A DNA stretch of 50,211 nt from NCBI RefSeq assembly GCF_022179185.1, contig NZ_BPQJ01000047.1, forward strand, positions 1-50,211, given 5' to 3'. The DNA is from Methylobacterium frigidaeris (GTDB lineage Bacteria > Pseudomonadota > Alphaproteobacteria > Rhizobiales > Beijerinckiaceae). Positions 25,281 to 32,701 of this stretch are shown here, piece after piece; position 1 is the first letter of the stretch, and the number at the start of each line of letters is the position of its first letter. Position numbers and translations under genes: made by a program. Below the pieces are notes generated by a model. That model made no database searches. It worked only from the letters and a program-made list of their open reading frames with translations, and was not told where the DNA came from.

Positions 25281-25356
25281 TGGTGCCCCGGGCACGAGTC
25301 GAACGTGCCTCTCCCGATTTTCAGTCGGGCGCTGTCACCGGGTCAGCTGCCGGGGC
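25281..25356 (-). tRNA. tRNA-Phe (anticodon GAA), accessory copy
   Basis: On the minus strand the 76 nt fold into a full cloverleaf: acceptor GCCCCGG/CCGGGGC (7 perfect pairs), D arm GCTG/CAGC with a GG-containing loop, anticodon arm CCCGA-CTGAAAA-TCGGG with anticodon GAA, a 4-nt variable loop, T arm GCACG-TTCGACT-CGTGC, and a genomically encoded ACCA end. Position 8 is C where nearly all tRNAs have U. It lies inside the accessory region, 19 bp upstream of the leftward operon, and differs from what I expect of the chromosomal alphaproteobacterial tRNA-Phe (GCCCAGG acceptor). A phage- or plasmid-borne tRNA is the likely origin. Confidence 0.85.
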
Positions 25357-25518
25357 TCGCGGGAGATCGAAGCACCCCTCGCGGATTCGTCCACGCCGGC
25401 TGCCGGCCCTGCTTTACGGGTGGCGGCCGCCGCCACGCGGCTTGACCGCGCCGGGCCGGGCCGGGCACGACGGGGCGCGGGTGATGGCGCCGGGCCGTCC
25501 CCCGCCTGGAGACCGTCC

Positions 25519-26019
25519 ATGACGCCCGCTGTCCGCCTGGAACTCGTCGCCACTTGGGAGCCCGAAGACGGCGACCTGCGCCTTGGGCGGGCGTGGCTGG
25601 ACGGGCGCGAGGGCGACCTCGTCTACGTCGGGCGCGAACCGTACCTGGAGGGTCCGGACGGCCGCATCCCCATCCCGCGTGAGGCCTACGGCGCCGCCCT
25701 GGTCGAGGCCCTCGACGCGCTGGCCGGGGAGGTCTGGGGGGACGACTGGTCGTCCGCCGTCGCCGAGCTGACCGGCATCAACCGCCGCAGCACCGCCCGC
25801 GACCGCGTCCGAAAACACGGATTGCCGCCCTTCGCGCTCGCCGCCGTCGTCCGGATCGCGCAGCGCCCCGATGCTCGGGAGTTCGCCGCCGTCGTCCGGG
25901 CGACGGCCCGGTATCTCGACGTCCATCGCTACGTGGCAGCGCCCGCCATTTTCGATGGGGCCACACGGGCCCTCGTACAGCTCCGCGGCCTGCGCGTCAT
26001 CAATCCCGAGCATCGTTAA
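25519..26019 (+). CDS. Hypothetical protein of the accessory region
   Basis: ATG 25519 follows CTGGAG at 8 nt and gives 166 residues. The N-terminal part is beta-rich (LRLGRAWLDGREGDLVYVGR). A helical segment, AVAELTGINRRSTARDRVRK, looks like an HTH (an initial helix followed by a 'GINRRSTARDR' recognition helix). The C-terminus is helical. It precedes the ATPase gene in the same direction with a 77-bp gap. No family name is warranted. Confidence 0.55.
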   Translation: MTPAVRLELVATWEPEDGDLRLGRAWLDGREGDLVYVGREPYLEGPDGRIPIPREAYGAALVEALDALAGEVWGDDWSSAVAELTGINRRSTARDRVRKHGLPPFALAAVVRIAQRPDAREFAAVVRATARYLDVHRYVAAPAIFDGATRALVQLRGLRVINPEHR

Positions 26020-26096
26020 CCGGATCGCAACACCTCTCGCGTAGGCCGGGTGGCTGCCCCGCTGGCATAGGCCGGCACGGGCGATGGAGACTGTCC

Positions 26097-27614
26097 ATGA
26101 CCGACGACGATGCCGCCCGCCGGTGGCGCGCGGACGCGATCACGCGCGACGCATTTCAAGAACCCGCCCGTACGGCCGAGGAGATCCTCAGCGAGGCCAC
26201 CCTGTTCGCCGACGACGCGGGCCAGGACCTCGCCCTGCTCCTCGGGATCCTCCTCTCAGAGGGCCTCATCCCGTCCCGCGCCCGCCCGGCGGCCGAGCGG
26301 GCGAACCGCGACCCGTCCGTCGGCAATGCCGTCGCCCTGGCCGTTGCCCTGGAGCGCGCCGCCGCGGCCGCCCGAGACCCGCACGAGGCCGTCCGCGTGC
26401 AGGGACTGGCCGACCGGGTGCGCGTCTCCGCGGCGCTGCTCGGCGACGCCGTCTCGTGCCTTCACGCCGAGCACCGCGCCGGCCGCCTCGCCCGAGCCTC
26501 CTGGGACAGCCCCGACCACGCCCGGGCCCTGTACATCGGGCAGGTGGAGTTCGCCCTGCGGGCAGAGCGCGGCCCCCGGATCTCGCACCCGCGCGCCAAG
26601 GTCAGAGCCCTCGCTGCGGAGGAGTCTCGTGCGGCGGCCGCCCTCGTTCTGCGCTCGCTGGCCAGCCCCGTCCGGGACGACACGGGCATGGACCCGCGCG
26701 ACGAGGACTACGAGGGCCCGTGGGCGGACGACGCCGACGGCCGCGAGCGCCGGACGGTCCTCGCCGGGATCGGGCAGCAGAGCACGGGGTCTGCCGTCAA
26801 GGAAGCCAAGGCGATGCTCGGCCGGATCGCCGGCCGCGCCATCCCGCTGGTCGCCTCGCCGGCGGACCTGCTCGCCATCGAGGCCGAGCTCGTCGCGGAG
26901 GCGCCCCACCTCGCCGCCCTGATCCGGGAGGCGCTGCGGGTCCTGACGCGGCGCCGGTCCGTGGGCGGTCCGCCCCTGGTCGCGGTGGGGCCGCCTGGCT
27001 CGGGCAAGAGCCGTGCGATGCGCCGGGTGGCCGAGGCCCTGGGCCTCCCGGTGACGGCGTTCAACGCGGACGCCAGCACCGACTCCTCGTTCTGCGGCAC
27101 GCCGCGGCGCTGGAGCAGCGCGGAGCCGGCGGTCCCGACCGCCGCGATGGCGGCCTCGGGGCTGGCGAACCCCGCGATCCTCGTCGACGAGCTCGACAAG
27201 GCGGGCGGGGCCACGCACGGCGTCGGGGGCCAGCTGTACGACGGCCTGCACGGGCTGTGGTCGCCGGAGACGTCGGCGCGCTGGCGGGATCCGGTCGCGC
27301 AGGCGGACGTGGACCTGTCCTGCGTCCTCTACCTGTGCACGGCGAACGGTCTGGCCGGGATCCCGCGGTCCCTCCTCGACCGGGCCCGCGTGCTGCAGGC
27401 GCCGCTGCCGGGGCCGGAGCACCTCGCGGCGCTCGCCCCGCGGGTCGCCGCCGAGGTCGCGGCTAGGCTCGGCCTGCACCCGGCGGAGGCGATCCTGGAC
27501 CGGGATGAGGCCGCCGTCCTGGAGCGGCACTGGGCCGGGGGGAGCCTGCGGCGCCTGCAGCGCCTCGTCGAGACCGTGCTGGCCGCGCGCGACGCGCTCG
27601 CGCCGCGCCACTGA
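26097..27614 (+). CDS. AAA+ ATPase with a Lon-like ATPase domain, no protease domain
   Basis: The 505-residue protein has a mostly helical N-terminal half of unknown fold and an AAA+ domain from about residue 270. Walker A is GPPGSGKS (298-305) and Walker B is ILVDELDK (361-368). The sensor-1 region is LYLCTANGLAGIPRSLLDRA (411-430), which closely follows the 'ATANSLDGIPRPLLDRM' signature of Lon. The Lon Ser-Lys peptidase domain is missing: the protein ends soon after the small AAA lid (HWAGGSLRRLQRLVETVLAA). It is probably a hexameric unfoldase or remodelling ATPase serving accessory functions. The gene is followed closely by three small genes in the same direction. Confidence 0.82.
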   Translation: MTDDDAARRWRADAITRDAFQEPARTAEEILSEATLFADDAGQDLALLLGILLSEGLIPSRARPAAERANRDPSVGNAVALAVALERAAAAARDPHEAVRVQGLADRVRVSAALLGDAVSCLHAEHRAGRLARASWDSPDHARALYIGQVEFALRAERGPRISHPRAKVRALAAEESRAAAALVLRSLASPVRDDTGMDPRDEDYEGPWADDADGRERRTVLAGIGQQSTGSAVKEAKAMLGRIAGRAIPLVASPADLLAIEAELVAEAPHLAALIREALRVLTRRRSVGGPPLVAVGPPGSGKSRAMRRVAEALGLPVTAFNADASTDSSFCGTPRRWSSAEPAVPTAAMAASGLANPAILVDELDKAGGATHGVGGQLYDGLHGLWSPETSARWRDPVAQADVDLSCVLYLCTANGLAGIPRSLLDRARVLQAPLPGPEHLAALAPRVAAEVAARLGLHPAEAILDRDEAAVLERHWAGGSLRRLQRLVETVLAARDALAPRH

Positions 27615-27625
27615 GGGAGGGGATC

Positions 27626-27799
27626 ATGGCTCAGAACGCGACCCCGACCGAGCGGCAGCTCGCCCTCTTCGCCCTCGGGGCCCAGGCCATCGGCCTCGTC
27701 CGCGACGGCGCCATCCGGCCCGAGGACCTCGCCTCGATCACGGCGCTCCTCACGTCCCTGATCGAGGCCGAGCGCCGGGGGGCCCGCGATGCAGCGTGA
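27626..27799 (+). CDS. 57-residue hypothetical protein
   Basis: ATG 27626 follows GGGAGGGG at 4 nt, a strong ribosome-binding site 12 bp after the ATPase stop. The product is acidic and helical (MAQNATPTERQLALFALGAQ, then AIRPEDLASITALLTSLIEA). The tight spacing implies coexpression with the ATPase. No family is recognised. Confidence 0.55.
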   Translation: MAQNATPTERQLALFALGAQAIGLVRDGAIRPEDLASITALLTSLIEAERRGARDAA

Positions 27800-28019
27800 C
27801 ACCCTCTCCGCGGTCAGGGACCGCATCCGGACGGCGTGGGCGATGCGTCGCGTCTGCGGCCTGATCGCCGTGGCGGCCGGCCTGCGCGTCGGCCGCATCA
27901 TCCGCCTTGAGGCCGCCGGCCGCCTGGCGCCCGACGACGCCCTGAGGATGGCGCTGGAGGCCGAGGCCCTGGCCCTCTGCTTCCCGCCGCTGCCCAGCTT
28001 CGGAGGCTGGCGTGACTGA
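27789..28019 (+). CDS. Small HTH-like hypothetical protein
   Basis: ATG 27789 lies inside the preceding gene (11-bp overlap) and gives 76 residues. The centre (GLIAVAAGLRVGRIIRLEAA) resembles a Cro-type helix-turn-helix in which 'GLRVGRIIRLEAAGRL' would be the recognition part. It overlaps the next gene by eight bases. Confidence 0.5.
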   Translation: MQRDTLSAVRDRIRTAWAMRRVCGLIAVAAGLRVGRIIRLEAAGRLAPDDALRMALEAEALALCFPPLPSFGGWRD

Positions 28020-28353
28020 GGTCTACTGGCACACGCGCAGGCGGCTCTGGTCCATCCGCGAGGGCGGCCGCGTCGTCGCGCACGCCCCCCGGGTCTGCCT
28101 CGTCGACGTGACGCTCGTCGTGAAGCCCGGCGCCGTCGCCCGGATCCGGCTCCGGGGACAGCGCGAGGTGTGTGCCTGGGCGTCCGGCCGGCGGGTCCCG
28201 GCGCGGGCGCTGTGGGGCGGCGAGGAGCCGCTCCGGTTCAGCCCGTTCCGGGACGACGCCTTCGTCGACGGCTGGGGCCAGCCCATGGCCGCCTGCCGTG
28301 TCCTGATCTTGGAGACGTATGGCGGCGACGGGATCGCGTGGGCCGAGCGCTGA
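28012..28353 (+). CDS. Phage-type conserved protein of unknown function
   Basis: GTG 28012 overlaps the previous stop. The 113-residue product (YWHTRRRLWSIREGGRVVAH, then VKPGAVARIRLRGQREVCAW) resembles a small protein I associate with tailed phages and prophages of alphaproteobacteria, whose core reads 'Y-W-(R/K)-x-x-x-x-x-hSh-x-x-GGRVVAH'. No biochemical role is known to me. It supports a phage or satellite origin of this stretch. Confidence 0.6.
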   Translation: MTEVYWHTRRRLWSIREGGRVVAHAPRVCLVDVTLVVKPGAVARIRLRGQREVCAWASGRRVPARALWGGEEPLRFSPFRDDAFVDGWGQPMAACRVLILETYGGDGIAWAER

Positions 28354-28463
28354 TCGCGCCCTCCGGCCAGGGCTTTCGTAAGTATTGCCCTGTATGTTCA
28401 CAGTATTCCCCGACACCGAAGCGGCCTGGGCGCTCCTGTAGCGCCGGCCGGAGGATTCCTGCC

Positions 28464-29288
28464 ATGACCGCGCGCCTTTGGGTCCTCTCGGACCTGCACC
28501 TCGACGTGCACCCGCTCGACCTTGAGCCCCCCGAATACGACGTCGCGGTCATCGCCGGCGACGTCGGTGAGCGCCTGTGCGACCGCGTCCTGCCGTGGCT
28601 GAGGGGGCTCTCGCAACGTGGCCCCGTCGTCTACGTGCCGGGCAACCACGACTACTGGAGATCGACATATCAGGACGTCCTGCCGGAGGCTCGCGAGCTG
28701 GCGGCGGCCGCTGGCGTTACCCTTCTGGCCGAGGGCGAGACGGCCGTGCTTGCGGGCGTGAGGTTCGTCGGCGCGACCTTGTGGACTGACTGGGACCTCG
28801 AACCGACCGTGCGGGCGGCTGCGCAGTCAGACGCGTGCGAGCAGCGGGGCGGCATGCAAGATGTGCGGCGCATCAAGTGGCGGCGCGGCCCTGGCCTCTA
28901 CAGCAAGTTCCTGCCCCGCTACTCCGGGGAGCTGCACAGGCAGCAACGCCACCGGATCGAGGCCGCGCTGGCAGTCCCGTTCGCCGGTCCGACCGTCGTC
29001 GTCACGCACCACGCGCCGCACCCGGCGAGCCTGCGGGGCGGCGCGTGGCAGACGCCGCTCGACGCGGCCTACGCGAGCGACCTAACGGAAATCCTTGAGG
29101 GGCCGAACGCACCGGACCTGTGGGTGCATGGGCACATCCATGAGCCCCGGGACTACCGCGTCGGGGGCACGCGCGTCGTGGCGAACCCGCGTGGTTACGT
29201 CGAGGAGATCGCCGCCACGCGGGGGAGGCCGGCCAGGCTGAAGCCGGAGAACCCCTCGTTCAACCCCGCCTTGGTCCTGGAGGTCTGA
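28464..29288 (+). CDS. Metallophosphoesterase (calcineurin-like)
   Basis: ATG 28464 follows GGAGGATT and gives 274 residues. The complete motif set is present: DLH in LSDLHLDVHP, GD in AGDVGERL, GNHD in VPGNHDYW, the His pair in VVTHHAPHP, and GHIH in LWVHGHIHEP. The protein is longer than the phosphoesterase at 20743 and belongs to a different subgroup (YpeB/'serine-threonine phosphatase-like' hydrolases of unknown substrate). Its position after the AAA+ gene set may indicate a shared role, but a promoter could lie in the 110-bp gap. Confidence 0.9.
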   Translation: MTARLWVLSDLHLDVHPLDLEPPEYDVAVIAGDVGERLCDRVLPWLRGLSQRGPVVYVPGNHDYWRSTYQDVLPEARELAAAAGVTLLAEGETAVLAGVRFVGATLWTDWDLEPTVRAAAQSDACEQRGGMQDVRRIKWRRGPGLYSKFLPRYSGELHRQQRHRIEAALAVPFAGPTVVVTHHAPHPASLRGGAWQTPLDAAYASDLTEILEGPNAPDLWVHGHIHEPRDYRVGGTRVVANPRGYVEEIAATRGRPARLKPENPSFNPALVLEV

Positions 29289-29290
29289 CC

Positions 29291-29656
29291 ATGCGTGTCA
29301 TTCTCCTCGCGGTCGCCCTGGTGGCGGCCGGCCCCGCGGTCGCCGGCGTCATGGAGCAGCCCCGGTGGTCCGCCGGAACGGTCCAACGCCGCGGCCCCGT
29401 GACCGTTACGACCGGGCTCGATTTCGAGAGGACGGGTCCGGGCGAGTGGCGCGTCCGGGCGTGGTGCGAGACCCGCGACGGCCGGACGGGGCGGTGGACT
29501 GCGCGCACGGGGTCGGGCGTTGCCGTCCGGAGCGCGGGCATGGTGATGATCGAGGCCGGCTCACTGGGCAGGATGGTCCTGTTCCCGGACGGCGACCTCG
29601 CCAGCAACTCGCCGGCATGCGCCTCAGGCGCGGCCGTCCTGGGGACCGGCGACTAA
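29291..29656 (+). CDS. Small exported protein
   Basis: ATG 29291 lies two bases after the phosphoesterase stop, so the two are cotranscribed. The 121-residue product starts with a clear Sec signal peptide (MRVILLAVALVAAGPAVAG, cleavage likely after Ala18 or Gly19). The mature part is beta-rich with two Cys residues that could form a disulphide. No family is recognised. The gene ends inside the first of two terminator hairpins. Confidence 0.6.
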   Translation: MRVILLAVALVAAGPAVAGVMEQPRWSAGTVQRRGPVTVTTGLDFERTGPGEWRVRAWCETRDGRTGRWTARTGSGVAVRSAGMVMIEAGSLGRMVLFPDGDLASNSPACASGAAVLGTGD

Positions 29657-29748
29657 GCGCTCGCTTAGTTTTGCCCTCACAAGCCACCGAACGAAATGAT
29701 CGCTTAGTTCTGGCCCTGAACGCCCTCGAACTAAGCGATCGTTTCGTT
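29652..29748 (+). terminator. Tandem ACTAAGCG hairpins, strong terminator
   Basis: Hairpin 1: ACTAAGCG (29652-29659) and CGCTTAGT (29662-29669), followed by TTTG. Hairpin 2: a 21-bp arm at 29690-29710 (ending GATCGCTTAGTTC) pairs with 29728-29748 (starting GAACTAAGCGATCG) with two adjacent non-pairs, and is followed by TTT. Both use the same ACTAAGCG core. They lie between convergent genes and would stop the rightward transcript well. Re-use of one core in four copies also suggests a protein-binding site. Confidence 0.75.
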
Positions 29749-29755
29749 TTTACAC

Positions 29756-30436
29756 TCAGCCCCACTTGTGCTCGGTCAACCCCCGCCCGGTCACGAACAT
29801 CAGGAAGTCTTTGCCGAGTGGGGTCAGTATCGCCTTGGTGTCGTCGTCGACCGGTTGCCTTTCCACGGCCACCAGCCCTCTCGTGAGCAGGTAGTCGCCC
29901 CAGGCCTCGAAGGTTTCGGGCTTGAACACATCAGGGTAGTTGCGGACTGCCGTCAGATTGTAGACCTCCTTGGCCTGTGCAATCGTCAAGATCCCTCGGA
30001 CGTTGAGTTCCTTTAGGGCGGCGATCTGGCTCCCGAATATGAGCCTATATGTGGCCTCGTGATCGCGCTCGACTTGTGCAGCGACTGCGACCCGCACGGC
30101 CCACGCCATCTGGGCGTCGAGGCTGCCCGGCGCGATCATCTCGATGCGGCGCCGGAGGTCGGCCTCGATGGGGCCGTAGACCCCGCTTGGCGGTGGCAGG
30201 TCCGGGAGCACGGCGCCCAGCTCCGGTGCAGGAACCGGTAGCTTCTCGGCCTCGGGCGCTTGTTTCTGGGCCTCGATCTGGGCGGCCGCCTCGCCGCCGG
30301 TCAGGTCCGCAGACCCTCCCGGGAAGGTCAGGGCCCGCAAGTCGCCGAGCTTCTTCCGGACCTCAGGACGGAAGAGTCCTGCGAAGGCGAGGAGGCCGGC
30401 GACGATGACGAGGGCGAGCTGGGCGTGCGGATCCAT
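29756..30436 (-). CDS. Membrane-anchored hypothetical protein
   Basis: From ATG 30436 the 226-residue product starts with one membrane helix (LALVIVAGLLAFAGLFRPEV), a Gln/Ala/Pro linker and a helical cytoplasmic domain. That domain contains LDAQMAWAVRVAVAAQVERD and a winged-helix-like end (GDYLLTRGLVAVERQPVDDD, then LTPLGKDFLMFV), where 'LTPLGKDFL' is like the last strand of MarR/PadR wings. The longer frame to 30721 is Arg/Pro-rich and not believable. The function is unknown. Confidence 0.6.
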   Translation of the reverse strand: MDPHAQLALVIVAGLLAFAGLFRPEVRKKLGDLRALTFPGGSADLTGGEAAAQIEAQKQAPEAEKLPVPAPELGAVLPDLPPPSGVYGPIEADLRRRIEMIAPGSLDAQMAWAVRVAVAAQVERDHEATYRLIFGSQIAALKELNVRGILTIAQAKEVYNLTAVRNYPDVFKPETFEAWGDYLLTRGLVAVERQPVDDDTKAILTPLGKDFLMFVTGRGLTEHKWG

Positions 30437-30485
30437 GCCAGCGAGCCTGAGACCCTGGGGTCCAAACGCAAGCGGCCCGGGACAG

Positions 30486-30714
30486 TTATCCCCGGGCCGC
30501 GAGGTCCTCGCAAATGAGGCCGACGGCGACGGTGACGGGATCCGCCCGCGCCGCCTCGTAGTCCGCGTCGGTGGGGGCGCGGCCGGCGTAGATCGGGTCG
30601 GTGCCGCCGGGCAGGCGATAGGCGACGCAGTAGACGCTGCGGGCGGGCTCCAGCTCAGGGTGAGTGCAGGCTCGATGATCGCGACGCGGCGGGACCGCGC
30701 ACGGTAACGCAGGG
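30486..30714 (-). CDS. Possible small protein, start unclear
   Basis: The frame ending at TAA 30488-30486 encodes a credible segment (LEPARSVYCVAYRLPGGTDP, then YEAARADPVTVAVGLICEDL). No ATG, GTG or TTG with a ribosome-binding site is apparent in this frame, so it may be a remnant. It lies 49 bp upstream of the membrane-anchored gene on the same strand. Confidence 0.35.
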
Positions 30715-31198
30715 GAACCAATTCGGCCGTTGGCCTAGGACGGGCGATTCGGTCCTAGCTGGGCTCCGCGCGGGGCTCAGGCCGCCCCGGCGAGGCCTTC
30801 CCCATGGGCCGCCATGGGCCCGCCGCAGGAATCTTCGGCCTCGCCACAGGTTTCTCGCATGCCCCGCCAAGGCGCCTGGACGCCCGCCACGCCCTCCTGC
30901 CCGGGGCACCCCAGGAATCTCGCTGGCGATGGGGGCGGGCCGTTCCTGATGGGGGAATTCCCATCTCCCATGGCCCCCGATCCCATGACGCCAGGGGCAT
31001 GGGATCGGGAGGGGGTGCCCGGGTTAAGCTTGCACCCTCACGCAGCTGGTGGCTGGCGAGCGAACCGCACAGGCTAGGGGCGCGCGGGACCGTGCGGTGC
31101 CGGTCCGAGCGCACATCCGCCCTCCAGCCTGTGCGTGTGAGATGATCTACAGTGTGTATCAGCACCGAAGTGGCTCCCCTTTGGGAGATCGGCCCAAA
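30715..31198. other. Gene-free region rich in GC palindromes
   Basis: I find no convincing gene here. The sequence has GGCCCATGG-like repeats, GATGGG...CCCATC (30947-30964) and a perfect 12-bp hairpin CCCGATCCCATG/CATGGGATCGGG (30976-30987 and 30998-31009, 10-nt loop) followed by AGGGGGT. It coincides with the right end of the phage-like gene set, so it may hold the element's border, an origin or terminators. Confidence 0.45.
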
Positions 31199-31484
31199 TC
31201 ATTGATTTGAAATTAGAAGATGATTTCTGAGCGGGGTCCCAATCGGCGCCGATCGGGACCCCGCATCAACGGCAATTTCCAACATCGCTTCGAAGGCTTC
31301 GCTCTGATCCAGCCCGGGGTCCGACTTCGCCGCCGATCCACAATCCAGGGCGTTCGAGTACATATGGGTCCGCAGCAGCGCGATCCCGTTGTTCTGTCCG
31401 AACACATCGGTGTTTCTCGGGTATCTCGGATCATTGAGCAGTGGCGGCGAGCACCAGCCGACAGCAGCGGACGTACAGCTTGAT
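31199..31484. other. Weakly coding stretch with a 34-bp palindrome
   Basis: GCGGGGTCCCAATCGGC (31231-31247) is followed directly by GCCGATCGGGACCCCGC (31248-31264), a 17-bp stem with one mismatch. A minus-strand frame of about 115 codons across it (containing GLDQSEAFEAMLEIAVDAGS) has some coding character but begins only at GTG 31405. It may be an old gene remnant; I do not assign it. Confidence 0.4.
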
Positions 31485-31688
31485 GTGTTCGATCCTCCAG
31501 AGCCGTTACCCGGGTTCGAGCCGCTCAGTCCACTCGACCGAGTTGCCGATCATCTCATGCTGGCACACAGTGCTGCCCAGGCTGCGCGAGACATCGTGCT
31601 GATGCAGATGATCGAGATCACCCTGTTCCAAGTCGGGAAGCTTCTCTCCCAACATGATCATGCAACCCACGACGGAAATGTTCACTGA
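31485..31688 (+). CDS. Small hypothetical protein
   Basis: GTG 31485 gives 67 residues (MFDPPEPLPGFEPLSPLDRV, then ADHLMLAHSAAQAARDIVLM and IEITLFQVGKLLSQH), a helical His/Met-rich protein. The open frame reaches back to 31389 and no ribosome-binding site decides the start. The end overlaps the Crp/Fnr gene tail-to-tail. No family is recognised. Confidence 0.45.
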   Translation: MFDPPEPLPGFEPLSPLDRVADHLMLAHSAAQAARDIVLMQMIEITLFQVGKLLSQHDHATHDGNVH

Positions 31689-32446
31689 AGCCGGATTGGG
31701 CCAGACCTGAGTTGAATGGGCGCGGAACGGTTCGGACTTGAACGGAGGTGGAGATAACTGATGTCGAAGTCGGCGAATGCGTGCAGGCGGCTCAGGTCAG
31801 GAACGGAGAGGTTCTTATGCCTCAGCAAAATTAGTCCCTCGGCACGCAGTGTCTGAAGAACGCGGTTGGTGTGAACGACTGAAAGACCAGAAGCGTCGGC
31901 TAGATCCGCCTGTGTGATCGGGAAGTCGTAGCTGTCGGAGGTCGCCAGTCCGACCACCTGAAGTCGGGCCAGCAACTCACAGAGGAGGTGAGCGATCTGC
32001 TTCTCCGCCGAGCGGCGGCCCATGCTCACCAGCCACTCGCGTGAGATCGCCTCATCCACGAGGTCCGAGACGTGCAGCGCGCCTGCAATGGCCGGATAAT
32101 CCGACGTGAGCACGTCGAAGTCCTGCCTCGACACGACCGCCACGTCGCAGCGCGTGAGGGTGGCCACGGCATGATCCATGTGGCCGAGAAGCGGAGCGTA
32201 GAGGTCGCAGGCGTCGCCCGGAACGAGATAGGCGATGATGGCCCGCTCGCCGTCAGGAAGGATCCTGTACCTGCACGCGAAGCCGCTCCGGATGAAGGTG
32301 ACGTGATCGGAGGCGTCGCCCTCCTCAATTAAATCCTGATGAGCGCCGACCGAGACGACCCTGCCGCATACCTGCTGCAACGCCTTCCTGTCGTGGTCTG
32401 ACAGAGGGGAGCGTATTCCGAGCTTCTGGATGAGGGGGCTCAGCAT
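31682..32446 (-). CDS. Crp/Fnr family transcriptional regulator
   Basis: ATG 32446 is preceded by AGGAGG at 5 nt; the product has 254 residues. The N-terminal cyclic-nucleotide-like domain contains LIEEGDASDHVTFIRSGFAC and ERAIIAYLVPGDACDLYAPL. The C-terminal winged helix contains QADLADASGLSVVHTNRVLQ with the typical 'TNRVLQTLRAEGLI' recognition helix. There is no N-terminal cysteine cluster for an Fe-S centre, so it is not a classical oxygen-sensing Fnr. It probably senses another small molecule or stress. The last ~25 residues are an unusual Ser/Arg/Pro tail. Confidence 0.9.
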   Translation of the reverse strand: MLSPLIQKLGIRSPLSDHDRKALQQVCGRVVSVGAHQDLIEEGDASDHVTFIRSGFACRYRILPDGERAIIAYLVPGDACDLYAPLLGHMDHAVATLTRCDVAVVSRQDFDVLTSDYPAIAGALHVSDLVDEAISREWLVSMGRRSAEKQIAHLLCELLARLQVVGLATSDSYDFPITQADLADASGLSVVHTNRVLQTLRAEGLILLRHKNLSVPDLSRLHAFADFDISYLHLRSSPNRSAPIQLRSGPIRLQ

Positions 32447-32701
32447 TTAGCCTCCTAGCAGCACTATGCCCGCGCCGGGTTCTAAACGGCTTCCAAGCTG
32501 CCAAACTTGGCAGGAATGCACAACCCGGGGCTGCACGCTCCAACGCGGCTGTTCAAACCCTGTAGAAACGCGCGACGTGAGCGAGGAGAGAGGTAGGACG
32601 AGGGTGTGGGTGTGGGTGTCGCACGAGCAATGGCTGCCCATCGCGCTGTTCGTGCCCACCAACCAGCCCAGCGCTCGTCGCAGTGTGAGCGGAGGAGGTA
32701 G

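Noticed and set aside
26097..27614. Full Lon protease
   Set aside because: The ATPase domain is Lon-like, but the Lon N-terminal domain and Ser-Lys peptidase domain are absent.
22978..31200. CRISPR array
   Set aside because: The GATACAAG and ACTAAGCG repeats are too short, too few and not regularly spaced, and no cas gene is nearby.
31199..31405. A 68-codon minus-strand protein gene
   Set aside because: Some coding character, but it starts with an unsupported GTG and spans a near-perfect palindrome; kept only as a possible remnant.
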